The translations under genes were made by a program, and so were the position numbers. From Hydrangea macrophylla (lineage: Eukaryota; Streptophyta; Magnoliopsida; Cornales; Hydrangeaceae), in NCBI GenBank assembly GCA_033977485.1, contig CM066998.1, forward strand, positions 27,157,501-27,221,500: 64,000 nt of DNA. The letters are read 5' to 3'. This document shows positions 34,601 through 41,291 of the stretch, piece after piece. The notes below the pieces were generated by a model that worked only from the letters and a program-made list of their open reading frames with translations, did not search any database and was not told the DNA's origin. Position 1 is the stretch's first letter. Each line of letters begins with the position of its first letter.

Positions 34601-36155
34601 AAGGAGGCCAAAAGGGGGGCTAGAGGGAGATTTTGTTGCTTCAAGCTTTGCGACGCCAAACGACGACCTTCCGTCAGTTTGTTTTCTCCCAGATTTCATA
34701 TTCGAGCTCCTCGAGGTAAAAGCTTCGTTTTGATACCTATTAGGGCCTGTTTGGCTAAGTTTTCCGAAAAGTTATTTTCTAGAATTTTTCATAAAAGTTG
34801 ATAAATGGAATTTTGATCCATAAGAATTGTACTAGACGGACTTCTGCACGTTCTTTGTGCACGGGTTTTCTTCAGATTGAATTATAGGAGCGTTATTTGG
34901 AGGTGAGTGATTCAACTATGTTTTGGAATGATTTCTTGACATGTATTCATGTTTTGTGTGAATAGCATGTATTAATTCTTAGAGATATATTGTGTAGTTC
35001 ATATTGGGCATTTATATTGATAAGTAGGCTCAATAGCATGGTGATATGTCTTGATTACCGCGAGCATGGTGATATGTATTTGAGCATGTTAAGTTGCTTA
35101 TTTGGGTCAGAAGGAGCACGTGGTCACCGTGCCATTTTGTGGAGCCGATATAGGCATTAAGGTCGCACGATTGAAGAGAAGAATCGTGGGTCTTACCCTT
35201 TCGCGTGGACTTATTGGCGAGGAGTCGCGGATTGGGAGTATGGACGGGCACGTGAGTCTCCGGCGACTAGTATGAATTGTAGAGATGTGAATGCGGACAT
35301 GTTTATCATTCATGTGCATATGTTGTTTTATTCACTAAGCATTAGCTTAAACAAATCGAAATATGTGTGGTTATTCAAATAACCATTTCAGGTGTAAATG
35401 CTGGCGAGGAATCGCAGAAGTGAGTACGTGGGTTGGGAGTTCTCTTGGAAGGCAACTTGAATGTAAATCTTGTAGTTTTGGGATAATAGGAATGTTGTAA
35501 TAAGAATTTGGTTGTTTTAACCCATGTTTAATTTGGTATGTTAGAATGGATTTTAAACCGTTGTAATAGTTAGTGACATGTTGTAATCCTGCTTTAGAAA
35601 TGTTTTAATACAGTTAGGATTACTTTGGGTTGAGTTTGGATGGAGTGGTTGATCATTGGTGAAAGTTAAAAAGCTTTTAAACTTGAAATTCTGCAGATTG
35701 GGCTGCTGCCAGGGGAGCAGTCGACTGGTCCTGTGTTCAGTCGACTGAACCCCTGTATCTGTTAGCTACTGCTTCTTATTATAGCAAAAGCAGTCGACTG
35801 GGCCCCGCCTCAGTCGACTGGACCCCCAGCCTCAGTCGACTGGAATTGCTATTAAACATTGTGAAAACTCCCTGCCTTCTCCCGTCGACTGATCAGTCGA
35901 CTGAACCTTTGCTTTCGAAAATGTGTTTTGTTTTTCCGCTGCGTGTGTTCTTCAAACCTAATTTTGGGAACGTTAATGAATTGGTTTAGCCTCGGTGGCG
36001 TGCCACTGGCTTCGGTTTCGCTATTGTGGGACTGGGCTGTGACACATATCTTTAATTGTGCTTCTTCCTTATTAGATGTTCTTTCGTATTAGCAATAACA
36101 AATACATCCGTTTTGCAGCTGGAAAAACAATGCCAAGCTTCAGCTACCGGCCTGA
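3774..36155 (+). CDS. ERD2: KDEL/HDEL receptor (ER lumen protein retaining receptor), six exons
   Basis: Seven-helix membrane receptor that binds C-terminal K/HDEL signals of escaped ER proteins in the Golgi and returns them in COPI vesicles (family knowledge). Exons read from GT-AG junctions: 3774-3864, 4202-4467, 20550-20665, 26766-26839, 26912-26975, 36119-36155. They sum to 648 nt, giving 215 residues plus TGA, the usual length of plant ERD2. The frame is continuous across every junction. Visible hallmarks: N-terminus [16 protein letters not shown] with Arg47 and Asp50, [34 protein letters not shown], and the lysine-containing tail [11 protein letters not shown]. The stretch HQYLIARSF (about residues 97-105) differs from the plant version I know. 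Introns are 337, 16082, 6100, 72 and 9143 bp; the three large ones are filled with transposons, yet coding sequence and splice sites are intact. Identity is very confident; expression is not shown. Confidence 0.95.
3841..4114 (+). repeat. Tandem duplication covering the end of ERD2 exon 1
   Basis: 3841-3950 and 3966-4114 share CACCAAATCATGCTCAGGT, then CATTCACA..CCCATT, a TG-rich tract and CATATTAGGGCCTTAAATC. The second copy has expanded its GT tract to about 60 bp. The copy duplicates the last codons and 5' splice site of exon 1 inside intron 1. Confidence 0.85.
4202..4467 (+). CDS. ERD2: ERD2 exon 2
   Basis: Follows the acceptor GGGTCTCAG and starts in phase to complete Gly31. Codes VSLKTQELY through HEKFTLQE, including TRYLDLF. 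It ends at GAG before the donor GTGACT. Confidence 0.95.
5184..5600. repeat. Left arm of long internal inverted repeat
   Basis: Begins TTTCCACAAATATTGCC. Contains AACGTTCTTAGTAAGAACG and repeated AACGCCATTA motifs. It pairs with 8446-8840, which ends GGCGTTCTTACTAAGAACG and GTTTGTGGAAA. Arms are about 400 bp and diverged by several per cent. Confidence 0.8.
6100..6860. repeat. Locally duplicated AT-rich DNA inside the hAT-like element
   Basis: CACTGCAACTAGTTC-type units occur at about 6109-6190. ATACTGCAATTGGTCAAACT is repeated at about 6202 and 6272. A block from TTGTTAAATTTCACACTC to ATTCATTTGCACATTC occurs near 6527-6612 and 6780-6856. No coding content. Confidence 0.7.
7155..7495 (-). 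pseudogene. Captured host-gene fragment inside the hAT-like element
   Basis: On the minus strand a frame opens at 7495 with [20 protein letters not shown], runs 50 codons to a TAG at 7343-7345, and continues in the same frame ([19 protein letters not shown]) to about 7155, where it runs into TA-rich DNA. The sequence is compositionally protein-like: regularly spaced hydrophobic and charged residues suggesting amphipathic helices, and little microsatellite. One in-frame stop and no frameshift over about 110 codons suggest a recent piece of a real plant gene. I recognise the look of a small plant helical or membrane-associated protein but cannot name the family. No transposase similarity seen. 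Confidence 0.5.
7544..7632. repeat. (GT)n(GA)n microsatellite
   Basis: About 26 GT-type units with interruptions followed by about 17 GA units. Confidence 0.95.
7918..8045. mobile_element. MITE family A, copy 2, nested in the hAT-like element
   Basis: Same ends as 2365-2517 in opposite orientation: GTAATGCTATGTGCACATAA ... TTATGTGCACCAATCATTAC. Its arms AGATCTGAGCCATTCATTTT and AAAATGAATGACTCAGATCT are near-perfect complements, so the element folds into a hairpin. Confidence 0.82.
8446..8840. repeat. Right arm of long internal inverted repeat
   Basis: Reverse complement of the left arm (5184-5600), separated from it by about 2.85 kb. Both arms have GA microsatellites on their outer sides. 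Arms of this length resemble long-TIR Mutator-like elements, but no target duplication could be read. Confidence 0.78.
9216..10440. other. Unassigned ERD2 intron 2 sequence
   Basis: AT-rich, no coding frame with recognisable content, and no repeat boundary found. Confidence 0.5.
10441..11839. mobile_element. Probable decayed LTR hosting the TR-GAG insertion (left part)
   Basis: A field of repeated TCGG(A/G)CT motifs (about 10453-11045) is followed by AT-rich DNA, then GGCCGCTATAAATTAACAGG (about 11688-11705), a TATA-box-like site with a downstream leader, the usual layout of an LTR promoter. Sequence after the TR-GAG element (16299-16560, AGGCCAAGGGTACTTTCCTACTTGGCC) may be its continuation. 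No pair or target duplication proven. Confidence 0.35.
10453..11045. repeat. Dispersed TCGG(A/G)CT motif cluster
   Basis: Occurrences include ATCGGACTCATGAG (10449), GATCGGACTAAC and TTCGGACTGATC (10494-10523), TTCGGACTTATT (10554), ATCGGGCTGACT (10727), TTCGGGCTACC (10967), ATCGGGTTGTCC (11004) and ATCGGGCTATAC (11036). Confidence 0.55.
11840..13184 (-). repeat. TR-GAG 3' LTR
   Basis: 1345 bp, near-identical to 14954-16298. Carries the CAGTCGACTG cluster at 12527-12648. Confidence 0.9.
12527..12648. repeat. CAGTCGACTG cluster in the TR-GAG 3' LTR
   Basis: Five sites: one CAGTTGACTG and four CAGTCGACTG, each a palindrome with a SalI core, within 122 bp. Confidence 0.9.
13589..13742. repeat. 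CAGTCGAC cluster in the TR-GAG internal region
   Basis: About seven full or partial sites (CAGTCGGGTCAGTCGACGCC, ACAGTCGACGGA, ACAGTCGACGCC, TCAGTCGACTTA, TCAGTCGACTGTG, CCAGTCGACTGC) between the polypurine tract and gag, in addition to those in the LTRs. Confidence 0.9.
13873..14889 (-). CDS. Copia-type Gag (UBN2-like) of the TR-GAG element
   Basis: An intact 338-residue frame beginning [10 protein letters not shown], 51 bp downstream of the primer site. The N-terminal part has [20 protein letters not shown], the usual start of plant Copia Gag (DUF4219-like). The centre has the UBN2 pattern ([38 protein letters not shown]). The C-terminal third is charged, with [18 protein letters not shown] and [11 protein letters not shown]. 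The CCHC zinc knuckle normally found next is missing, and the frame ends soon after [11 protein letters not shown]. Gag would assemble virus-like particles; packaging of other RNAs is inference. The lack of any break fits recent activity or selection. Confidence 0.85.
   Translation of the reverse strand: METDSSCIYYCEGQSTLRPPCFNGSNYAYWKNRMRIYMISQDFDLWQIVVKGPHLPTKIENGFSISKTVDEYNDADKKLIKINAMAMNLLYCGLDPNEYNRISSCESAKEIRDKLEVAHEGTNQVKKSKINLLVQTYEKFKMLPYESIGDMFSRFTILINNLKNLGKVYTNEEIIEKVLRSLPKDWQPKVTAVREAKELSTLSLEQLMGSLITHEMELAIFESEDMKLEVKEAKRRDMALKSSSSKKKMKDVESDEEMTKITRKFAKFLKKEKSGKKSSKEEKHKKKTIKATNSSSESESSDDDLNGEEIVNICLMTMERAFPTTSVNVASKRHLDNG
14940..14951 (-). other. Primer-binding site (initiator Met tRNA) of the TR-GAG element
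   Basis: GCTCTGATACCA on the + strand is TGGTATCAGAGC on the minus strand, two bases from the LTR end. Confidence 0.9.
14954..16298 (-). repeat. TR-GAG 5' LTR
   Basis: 1345 bp, same length as the left copy; next to the primer site. Carries the motif cluster at 15641-15762. Confidence 0.9.
15641..15762. repeat. CAGTCGACTG cluster in the TR-GAG 5' LTR
   Basis: Same five-site arrangement as in the other LTR. Confidence 0.9.
17052..17078 (+). repeat. Homopolymer G27
   Basis: Twenty-seven consecutive G residues. Exact length in the genome is uncertain because such runs are error-prone in sequencing. Confidence 0.8.
18660..18795. repeat. Degenerate tandem repeat, GGCTTAAGGGTTGTTTG unit
   Basis: Four to five imperfect units of about 30-40 bp (GGCTTAAGG(G/A)(T/C)TGTTTG plus a GCTTTTGGCTTA tail). 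Confidence 0.75.
19263..19513. mobile_element. Stowaway-like MITE
   Basis: Inverted termini CTCCCTTCGTCCCAAAATAT and ATTTTGGGACAGAGGGAG, the classical Tc1/mariner Stowaway ends. TA follows on the right; the left dinucleotide is CA, probably a mutated TA. Confidence 0.88.
19514..20549. other. Unassigned intron 2 sequence upstream of ERD2 exon 3
   Basis: AT-rich to about 20030. About 20058-20340 is more GC-rich with short open frames in two registers and GCCAAACA ends, suggesting a transposon remnant. Nothing assignable. Confidence 0.4.
20550..20665 (+). CDS. ERD2: ERD2 exon 3
   Basis: Follows the acceptor TTCATGCAG. Codes [18 protein letters not shown] through GQYVFFL, the most conserved block of the family. 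It ends in phase 2 before GTAATT. It lies 16 kb from exon 2. Confidence 0.95.
21072..21913. mobile_element. 842-bp hAT element with CTTTTATG duplication, ERD2 intron 3
   Basis: Termini CAGGGCCGGTCCTGA and CTCAGGGCCGGGCCTG are inverted repeats typical of hAT, flanked by the perfect 8-mer CTTTTATG (21064-21071, 21914-21921). No transposase frame. It contains its own inverted repeat at 21394-21467 (TTTTGGCCGTCGGATCGTGT / ACACGATCCGACGGCCAAAA), probably a nested MITE. Confidence 0.9.
21394..21467. repeat. Nested inverted repeat in the hAT element
   Basis: TTTTGGCCGTCGGATCGTGT and its reverse complement, with about 30 bp between. Outer sequence (GAGGGCGTCCTCT... / ...GGGCGCCATCTTTAGAGCC) also pairs partly. 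Confidence 0.85.
21922..22540. other. Unassigned ERD2 intron 3 sequence
   Basis: Contains a run of about 22 A (21966-21987). No gene or element boundary recognised. Confidence 0.5.
22545..22949 (-). mobile_element. TRIM-like LTR with primer-site/polypurine module
   Basis: Read on the minus strand from 22949: a TTGTATCAGAGC primer site, about 50 bp (GGACGTTGGGCCC), a polypurine tract AAGGGGGGTGGAA, then an LTR starting TGTAACAACCCTGG (from about 22879). The LTR body contains CCTGGGTGTGGAAAAG, TAGTGGCCCAAGAACAAATC and CAAAGCGGACAATATC, which I know as parts of widespread plant TRIM-type LTRs. The internal region is only about 70 bp. The neighbouring LTR (22950-26056) shares only its first dozen bases with this one. 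Confidence 0.5.
22950..26056 (-). mobile_element. Long (3.1-kb) Gypsy-type LTR, ERD2 intron 3
   Basis: On the minus strand it starts TGTAACAACCCTAAAATT (26056) and ends ATCGGGGTGTGACA (22950), followed by a TTGTATCAGAGC primer site. Such ends are typical of Tekay/Del-like Gypsy LTRs. No gag or pol is attached, so it is a solo or orphan LTR, or a short non-autonomous element. Its CTT/CT tract (25444-25532) may mark its transcribed leader. The 3' boundary is well supported, the class moderately. Confidence 0.55.
25444..25532. repeat. (CTT)n-(CT)n microsatellite
   Basis: About 14 CTT units, then mixed CTCC/CT units. Confidence 0.95.
26060..26310. repeat. Cluster of CCGTTTGG / CCAAACGG motifs
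   Basis: GAAACGGTCGAG, ACCATTTGGGG, CCAAACGGCG, GTGCCGTTTGAC, ATGCCGTTTGAT, GAAACGGCTC, GAGCCGTTTGG and CACCAAACGATC within 250 bp, on both strands. The host sequence looks like a retroelement remnant next to the Gypsy LTR. Confidence 0.7.
26766..26839 (+). CDS. ERD2: ERD2 exon 4
   Basis: Follows CTTACAG. Completes a Gly codon, then codes [18 protein letters not shown] through SRWI. The donor is GTAAGC. Confidence 0.94.
26912..26975 (+). CDS. ERD2: ERD2 exon 5
   Basis: Follows CCTTCTCAG after a 72-bp intron. Codes [20 protein letters not shown] and L. It ends in phase 2 before the donor GTAATG, 155 bp before the CATAT duplication of the Gypsy insertion. Confidence 0.94.
27136..29169 (+). 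repeat. Gypsy 5' LTR
   Basis: Starts ATAACACCCACATTTG and ends GGGCTGTGACA. Includes GCCTATATATAGATAG (about 27667), a TATA-like promoter element, and the motif cluster 28843-29028. Confidence 0.93.
28843..29028. repeat. CAGTCGACTG cluster in the Gypsy 5' LTR
   Basis: Seven sites in 186 bp: CAGTTGACTG, five CAGTCGACTG and CCGTCGACTG, spaced irregularly (9-63 bp). Confidence 0.92.
29175..29186 (+). other. Gypsy primer-binding site (initiator Met tRNA)
   Basis: TGGTATCAGAGC five bases after the end of the 5' LTR. Confidence 0.93.
29399..33967 (+). pseudogene. Gypsy gag-pol polyprotein, one frame with five stops
   Basis: A single reading frame of 1523 codons from ATG 29399 ([12 protein letters not shown]) to the TGA at 33965, broken by TAA 29561, TGA 30185, TAG 30938, TGA 31196 and TGA 33023. 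I see no frameshift. Order: Gag capsid (about 29573-30100, [28 protein letters not shown]); two CCHC knuckles ([30 protein letters not shown]); protease with DSSSTHSF where the family has DS/TG, so the active-site Gly is Ser; RT with FIDDIIIYS (about 31640); RNase H ([14 protein letters not shown]); integrase with HHCC zinc finger ([10 protein letters not shown]) and core residues in [18 protein letters not shown] and GQSERVI; chromodomain-like tail ([15 protein letters not shown]). Not autonomous as it stands. Confidence 0.95.
33996..34006 (+). other. Gypsy polypurine tract
   Basis: AAGGGGGAGAG just before the 3' LTR. Confidence 0.85.
34011..36044 (+). repeat. Gypsy 3' LTR
   Basis: Same length as the 5' LTR. 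Ends 74 bp before ERD2 exon 6, so its transcription or polyadenylation signals lie close to the last exon. Confidence 0.93.
35718..35903. repeat. CAGTCGACTG cluster in the Gypsy 3' LTR
   Basis: Same seven-site array. The first site is intact here (CAGTCGACTG), where the 5' LTR has CAGTTGACTG. Confidence 0.92.
36119..36155 (+). CDS. ERD2: ERD2 exon 6 (C-terminal tail)
   Basis: Follows CCGTTTTGCAG. A 37-nt exon coding the end of a Ser codon, [11 protein letters not shown] and TGA, the typical plant ERD2 C-terminus. It lies 70 bp after the second CATAT duplication of the Gypsy insertion. Confidence 0.93.
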
Positions 36156-36740
36156 GGCTCAAAGCAAGGCTATAATGAAAACCTGAAACATACAGAGCTG
36201 AATCACTGTTTTCAATGTTGTGGCTCAGTATATCTACCTCCTGCACCGCTCTTGTTTCGTAATCTTGAGTTGAGATGGTATTAATCTCTTGATGTAGGAA
36301 AATTAGTTTTCGGGTTGATGTACCTAACCTTCTCCCGCTGGCCGTTAAATTTAGAATAGACACCCATGTTCATGAAAGAAGATATTTTAGATAGTTTTGA
36401 AAGTGTACTTTTTAACACTCCCATACATTTGGGAAAAAAAAATGTAAGGCTCCATTGAAAGTGTGAGTACATTTTGCTGACTTATGACATGTTTGTTTAG
36501 TAGATACAGTAGTTCAGTTATACTTGCTTTCTGAAGAAAAGACTTTTCTGAATGTTTTATCGAGGAAGGTGCTGTTTGGGGTTTTTGTCATCTTTATTTT
36601 TATTGTCTGAAATGTTCCTCTTTGAGGCTAATATACCATTTGTAGAGTGAAGAATGCAACGAAGCAAGATTTTCTGTGGTTATTGACATATTGTCAGTAA
36701 AGTGAATTTGGTTTGTATTTGAGGGACTAAGAGACTATAT
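36156..36740 (+). other. Probable ERD2 3' UTR and downstream flank
   Basis: Non-coding sequence after the ERD2 TGA. No clear single polyadenylation signal could be chosen. Confidence 0.35.
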
Positions 36741-38358
36741 TGGTTCTCCCTAGGGGTGTAATCGACAGAAGGGGTTCGGTTTGGTCGGTTTTATTGTGTT
36801 TTTCGGCGCGGTTCATTTTTTCCACAACAGTCTCCTGATGAAAACAGACTGGACCATCAGTTTGGTCGGTTGGTTCTTGCCTCTCACTTGTTGACTGTAG
36901 TGACTTATGGCCAATGTGCTAGTACGATGCCATCTTTGTACATTGGATGGTTCTATGGTGTTTAATTTTGAATGATTTCGACATGGCAAGATAAAGAGCA
37001 TGTCCAACTGAGATGTCTTTTCATTGCTGGCAAGTGTGATGACCACTTATCAAGTGGCTACATACTTCGGCTGTTAAAAAAAAAATTATATCTCCCTGAC
37101 ATGTGAGCTTGTACATCAAATTTGATATTGAACTATCTTTGGTTTTTTACCTCTATTTTAATGTTGTAATTCCACAGTTTGTCTACCAAAGACGTAGAAG
37201 TCAAATATGATAAAAGTATTAATTTGACATATTTGCGTGGAGTTCTTATTTGTGGAGATGTCAAATTGAAAAATGCTAAAATGTCATAAGCTTTTAAAAG
37301 AATTTAACATCTCCAAAATTTACACTATTGGACTTGTTGGAGGTTGTCAAGGAAAGCAAAGAACCGGTTTTGTGGTTCATAAGTGAATCGATTTTATAAA
37401 TTTAAGTGTTTGTTGAGTGTTAATTTCTCTTAGAACTAGCTTTTCATCAAACCAACATTACCTTGGTTCTCATATGAACCAGATAAAATGTGAGATTTGG
37501 AATGAACATGGTCTTGTTTTAGACTTACCCATACAGATCAGAGATTGAAAATTTGAACTCTGGACTTTGAATCTTGCCTTAAGGGCTTTGTAGCAACTCC
37601 AGATACCGGTTCTATCGATTACAAGAGAATTAATTCTTAATTATTATATTTTACCACAAAATTAATTTAATATTTAGCAGAATTATCGAGGAAAAGAATA
37701 CACTTTTTATCGACAGCAATCAAGTTCAAACAATATGGTTTTTTTTTCTAGAACAAAATTAGACTGCATATTTTAGTTTGAATTGCTGACTTCAAATCCG
37801 AGCTACTATTAGGGGTGTCGATCGATCTACTCGGTCGGTTTTTCTTGATTTTCCAAGTTTTAAAATTGACCAAATGTCCTCGGTTCGGTCAATTTTATTG
37901 AAACTATTTAAATTATGTCCAAGTACTTATTTTCCTTCGGGAGTTCAGAATAGTGAAACGTAACACCTATTCACATCATATTAGATATCATATATTATTA
38001 TCATCGACATTATACTATTCTACTTTAGAGTTAAGGGCAATTAATATTTGCGATTAAAGAAAGATCTTTCAACACATAAAAATTATTGTCAATGACTTTT
38101 TAACAGAGTACTTTCAGGTGAGTCCATCTAAGAACATCTCCACCTGATCAGCCTTTTGTGACATGGCAATCCTAACAGCTCTATTTGGCATACAAGCTCC
38201 CTCCACCCAACATGGCAAACGGCATTGAAGTATGTATGTCAAATTTGACATTCAGTAAAGTGGCATGCCAAATGCTATTTACAGAACATAAAATTATGGA
38301 TTTTCACAAAATGACAAAAAATTGAACTTTCGTCGTCTATCACTTTAGCACATACTAA
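36741..38358. other. ERD2-SEC61A intergenic sequence with two hAT-like fragments
   Basis: AGGGGTGTAATCG..GGTCGGTTTTAT at about 36753-36860 and AGGGGTGTCGATCG..GGTCGGTTTTTC at about 37812-37905 belong to the same repeat family as 2170-2345. The rest is AT-rich with no gene seen. Confidence 0.5.
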
Positions 38359-38880
38359 GGTCCCGTTTGGTTCTCCTGGAAGTACGAAAGAAATGAATCT
38401 TGTTCCTTGGAATTACTTTTTTGTGTTTGGTGTGTTTAATGGACTAAGAATCTATTTCTAACTGGAAATAGATTCTTAGAAAACAAAGGAAACTCATTCC
38501 TTATGTTGAGGTGGTATTTTGATTCATTTCTCCAAGAAACAGTTATCTTATTCATTTAACAATTCAAACTAATAGTTCAAATTTAAATTAACTAATCAAA
38601 TGATTAAAAGTTGTTGAATTTTCAAATTATTGTCTTGCAAATCATACAATGATGTATAAAATACATATACAAACAAATAATTTGCAATTAAAATCTTATT
38701 ATGCTTCCAACTATTTGAAAACAAATTTATCATTTAAAGAAGAAAAATATTGATTCCAAGATTATTCGTAGGTTTATCCAAATACAATAATGGAACTAAT
38801 TTGACATAATTTTCCTGGAATTGGATTACTTGTAATTTGTTTCCTTTTCCTAATTCCTTTCCAGTGAACCAAACGGGGCC
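38359..38880. mobile_element. Tourist-like (PIF/Harbinger) element
   Basis: Termini GGTCCCGTTTGGTTC and GAACCAAACGGGGCC are inverted repeats, flanked by the 3-bp duplication TAA (38356-38358 and 38881-38883). 522 bp, no coding capacity. Confidence 0.85.
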
Positions 38881-39319
38881 TAAAAGTTATAAATAATAAA
38901 ATAATCAATTTGACATTACGATTTTACGGGTGGACTGTGGAGCACTTAATCAGAGAGAGCTGCCAAATTTTTATGTCTAAGGCCTTTAAAAAATTTTGGC
39001 ATATGAGAATTTAGCATTTCAGGTGAATTCTAAATTTTCTCAAATCTAAATCTTAAAAACTCATCTCAAATGAAGTGGTAGTGGGATCACTAGATTTGGA
39101 TTGGAGCTCACTTCAACATCCTCCAATCAAAATTCAATAGACCCCACTGCTATATTAATTGAGATGGATTTTTGGGATTTAGATTTTGGAAGTATCGCAT
39201 TACTCTTTCTATTTTCTGCTCTAATTGCTATTTTCTAATAAAGTAATGATATGCTTCCCAAATTTCTATCACAAAAATAATTCTCAAATGATGTGACAGT
39301 GGAGCCAAGTCTAATATAG

Positions 39320-39562
39320 GAGAAGTTATTCAGTGAGCCCGTCACGCCACATCAGCAAGCTGACGCGGTGTGACCAATTAATCCCAACCATCCACTTGTC
39401 ACTTCCTTCTAGGGAGATCATGGCAAGTGGTTAAAATTTGAAATTTGATAACCACTTGTCATGATACCCTAGAAGGAGGGGGCAAGTAAGTGGTTGGGAT
39501 TAAATGGTCACACCACGTCAGCATGCTGATGTGGTGTGACGGGCTCACTGAATAATTTCTCC
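39320..39562. mobile_element. Foldback MITE family B, copy 2
   Basis: Ends GGAGAAGTTATTCAGTGAGC and GCTCACTGAATAATTTCTCC are inverted repeats. Inside, CGTCAC(G/A)CCAC..TCAGCA and the AAGTGG arms pair as well. Uninterrupted version of 2550-3617. Confidence 0.88.
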
Positions 39563-39870
39563 TAATTATAGTGTGAGCATTTGAATTTTTATTAGAAGTT
39601 ATTAACTTAGCCTCACTGTCACATCAATTGAAAAACATTTTTGTGATAAAAATTTGGAAAACATTGTATTTCTCTTTCTCTTTCTACCAAGCTAATAAAA
39701 TGCTATAGAACGGTACAAGTAAAAATGCTATAGAACGGTACAAGTAAAAATCCGACGAGGACGGTGTCCAGGTCACACCTCTCTCGTACGCGGTGAAGCA
39801 TCATTGGCCAAGTCGTCGTGGAAAAAGTCCACGCTGGCGCTGAATCGATCCAAAATGATAAGAGAGAAAG
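39563..39870. promoter_or_regulatory. Probable SEC61A promoter region
   Basis: About 300 bp before the CT-rich leader. Contains a perfect 25-bp tandem duplication (about 39696-39745, unit AAAATGCTATAGAACGGTAC plus AAGTA). ATTGG and CGTGG boxes near 39803 and 39818 are in the wrong order for a canonical ER-stress element. No clear TATA box. Confidence 0.35.
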
Positions 39871-39964
39871 AGAGGGTGTGTGTGTGTGTGCGAGCGCGTG
39901 CCGTTGCCATATGTGACGCCTACGACCATCCCAAACCAAACCGCCTTCCCATATAACAACCCCA

Positions 39965-39970
<6 letters not shown>

Positions 39971-40006
<36 letters not shown>
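39971..40006 (+). repeat. (CT)n in the SEC61A leader
   Basis: About 18 CT units upstream of the probable leader-intron donor. Confidence 0.9.
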
Positions 40007-40008
<2 letters not shown>

Positions 40009-40044
40009 ATCTCTGCCATTTCCTTCTCTTCACAACTCCCAATC

Positions 40045-41262
40045 GTAAGTTCCTCATCTCAGAAATATATACTTTATATGCATACATATTTCTATGTTGA
40101 TTTATAGTTTGTGATCTGAATATATCTGCTATATTTATATATGAAAATCCATTTTGAATGATGTTTTGGGGCCCCCAATTTGAGGTATATACTTGTTTCA
40201 TTGTTGTAGATCTGGTGATGATATGTTTAGTAGTATTAGTATCTTGATTTTAGATCTTCATATTTCAGAATTAACGACGTGTTTTGTGTGAATAAATCTG
40301 AGTTCTAGATCTCGATTTCTAATTAGGATCGTGTTTGGCTACTGAGAAAACTCTGGATGAGATTAATAGTTTGGATCTAGTGATTCGTGTTGTTGCTTTG
40401 GTTATGTGGAAATGGAAAATTTCACGTCAACTCACTTGGATTTATGAGACAAATATATATACATATATATCTATAGCCCGCTGATCCATTCAATTTGACT
40501 AGTATTTTGCTGTTTTATATTAACTATATATACAAGATCTGAGATTTGCAAAGTTAATATTGTGTCTTTTGTGCTGCATTGAGTTCTTTTTTGTTTCTTT
40601 GCATGATGAAATTGGTAGATAGAGAAACAGAGGGATGATTATTATTATTATTTTTTTTTTTGTGCATTGGATAATAATTACCAATTGTGTGCAAATGCTA
40701 ACAAGTAATGTGCTATTCAATAAGTTGTAATTGGGGTATGTCATTCTCAGCTAAGTAGAGACAATGCGTACCTTACCTGGTCAGTTGTATAGGTATTGAT
40801 ATTTGCAAGGGTTTGGTGACATTTGTTGTGTAATTCATGGGACAACTCATTTACAGGATTACTTCCAAGTTCATTAATTTGTCTATTGGATCCTCGGTAG
40901 CAATTTGGTTGAGACATTTGGTACTAACGACCATTGTGTCACATTCCTATTTGATACTATAAGCTGGTTGTACATGAGACATGCTATTTTTGGTTACTCT
41001 CACGACTAATACAGGAGTTAATTTTTTTTTTTTTGGCTGTTGTATGTACTTTTTGTACTTCAGCATATGTTAGGCTATATTGCCTTGCTTTGTAAAAGAA
41101 CTGGTTCTGGCAATTCTTAAAATTTCCCATGCTGGTATTCAGTGTTTGTTCACATTTTTTTCCCCTTCATATTATAGCACTTAGTGTTATTTTAAATTGT
41201 TCATTGGATTTACAATTTCACATCATACTTAAGGATATACCTTTACAAATTTGTGAAATCAG
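40045..41262 (+). other. Probable 5'-UTR intron of SEC61A
   Basis: The donor TCGTAAGT (GT at 40045) follows a CT-rich leader; the acceptor GTGAAATCAG ends at 41262, 29 bp before the ATG. The T-rich, uncoding content fits a leader intron, which plant SEC61A genes commonly have. Inferred from splice signals only. Confidence 0.6.
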
Positions 41263-41291
41263 GTTGGACTAGTTTTGTTTGACCTGTTACA

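Larger units (their letters stand above)
27136..36044 (+). mobile_element. Full-length Ty3/Gypsy chromovirus (Tekay/Del-like), ERD2 intron 5
   Basis: 8909 bp, flanked by CATAT (27131-27135 and 36045-36049). Two 2034-bp LTRs (27136-29169, 34011-36044) differ at about 30 positions by eye (near 1.5%), nearly all transitions. The primer site TGGTATCAGAGC is at 29175-29186, gag-pol at 29399-33967, and the polypurine tract AAGGGGGAGAG at 33996-34006. It lies in the same orientation as ERD2. Long LTRs, a gag-pol in one frame and a chromodomain-like C-terminus fit the Tekay/Del clade. Confidence 0.95.

Noticed and set aside
39803..39822. Canonical ER-stress element (CCAAT-N9-CCACG) in the SEC61A promoter
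   Set aside because: ATTGG and CGTGG are 9 bp apart but in the order opposite to the functional element on either strand.
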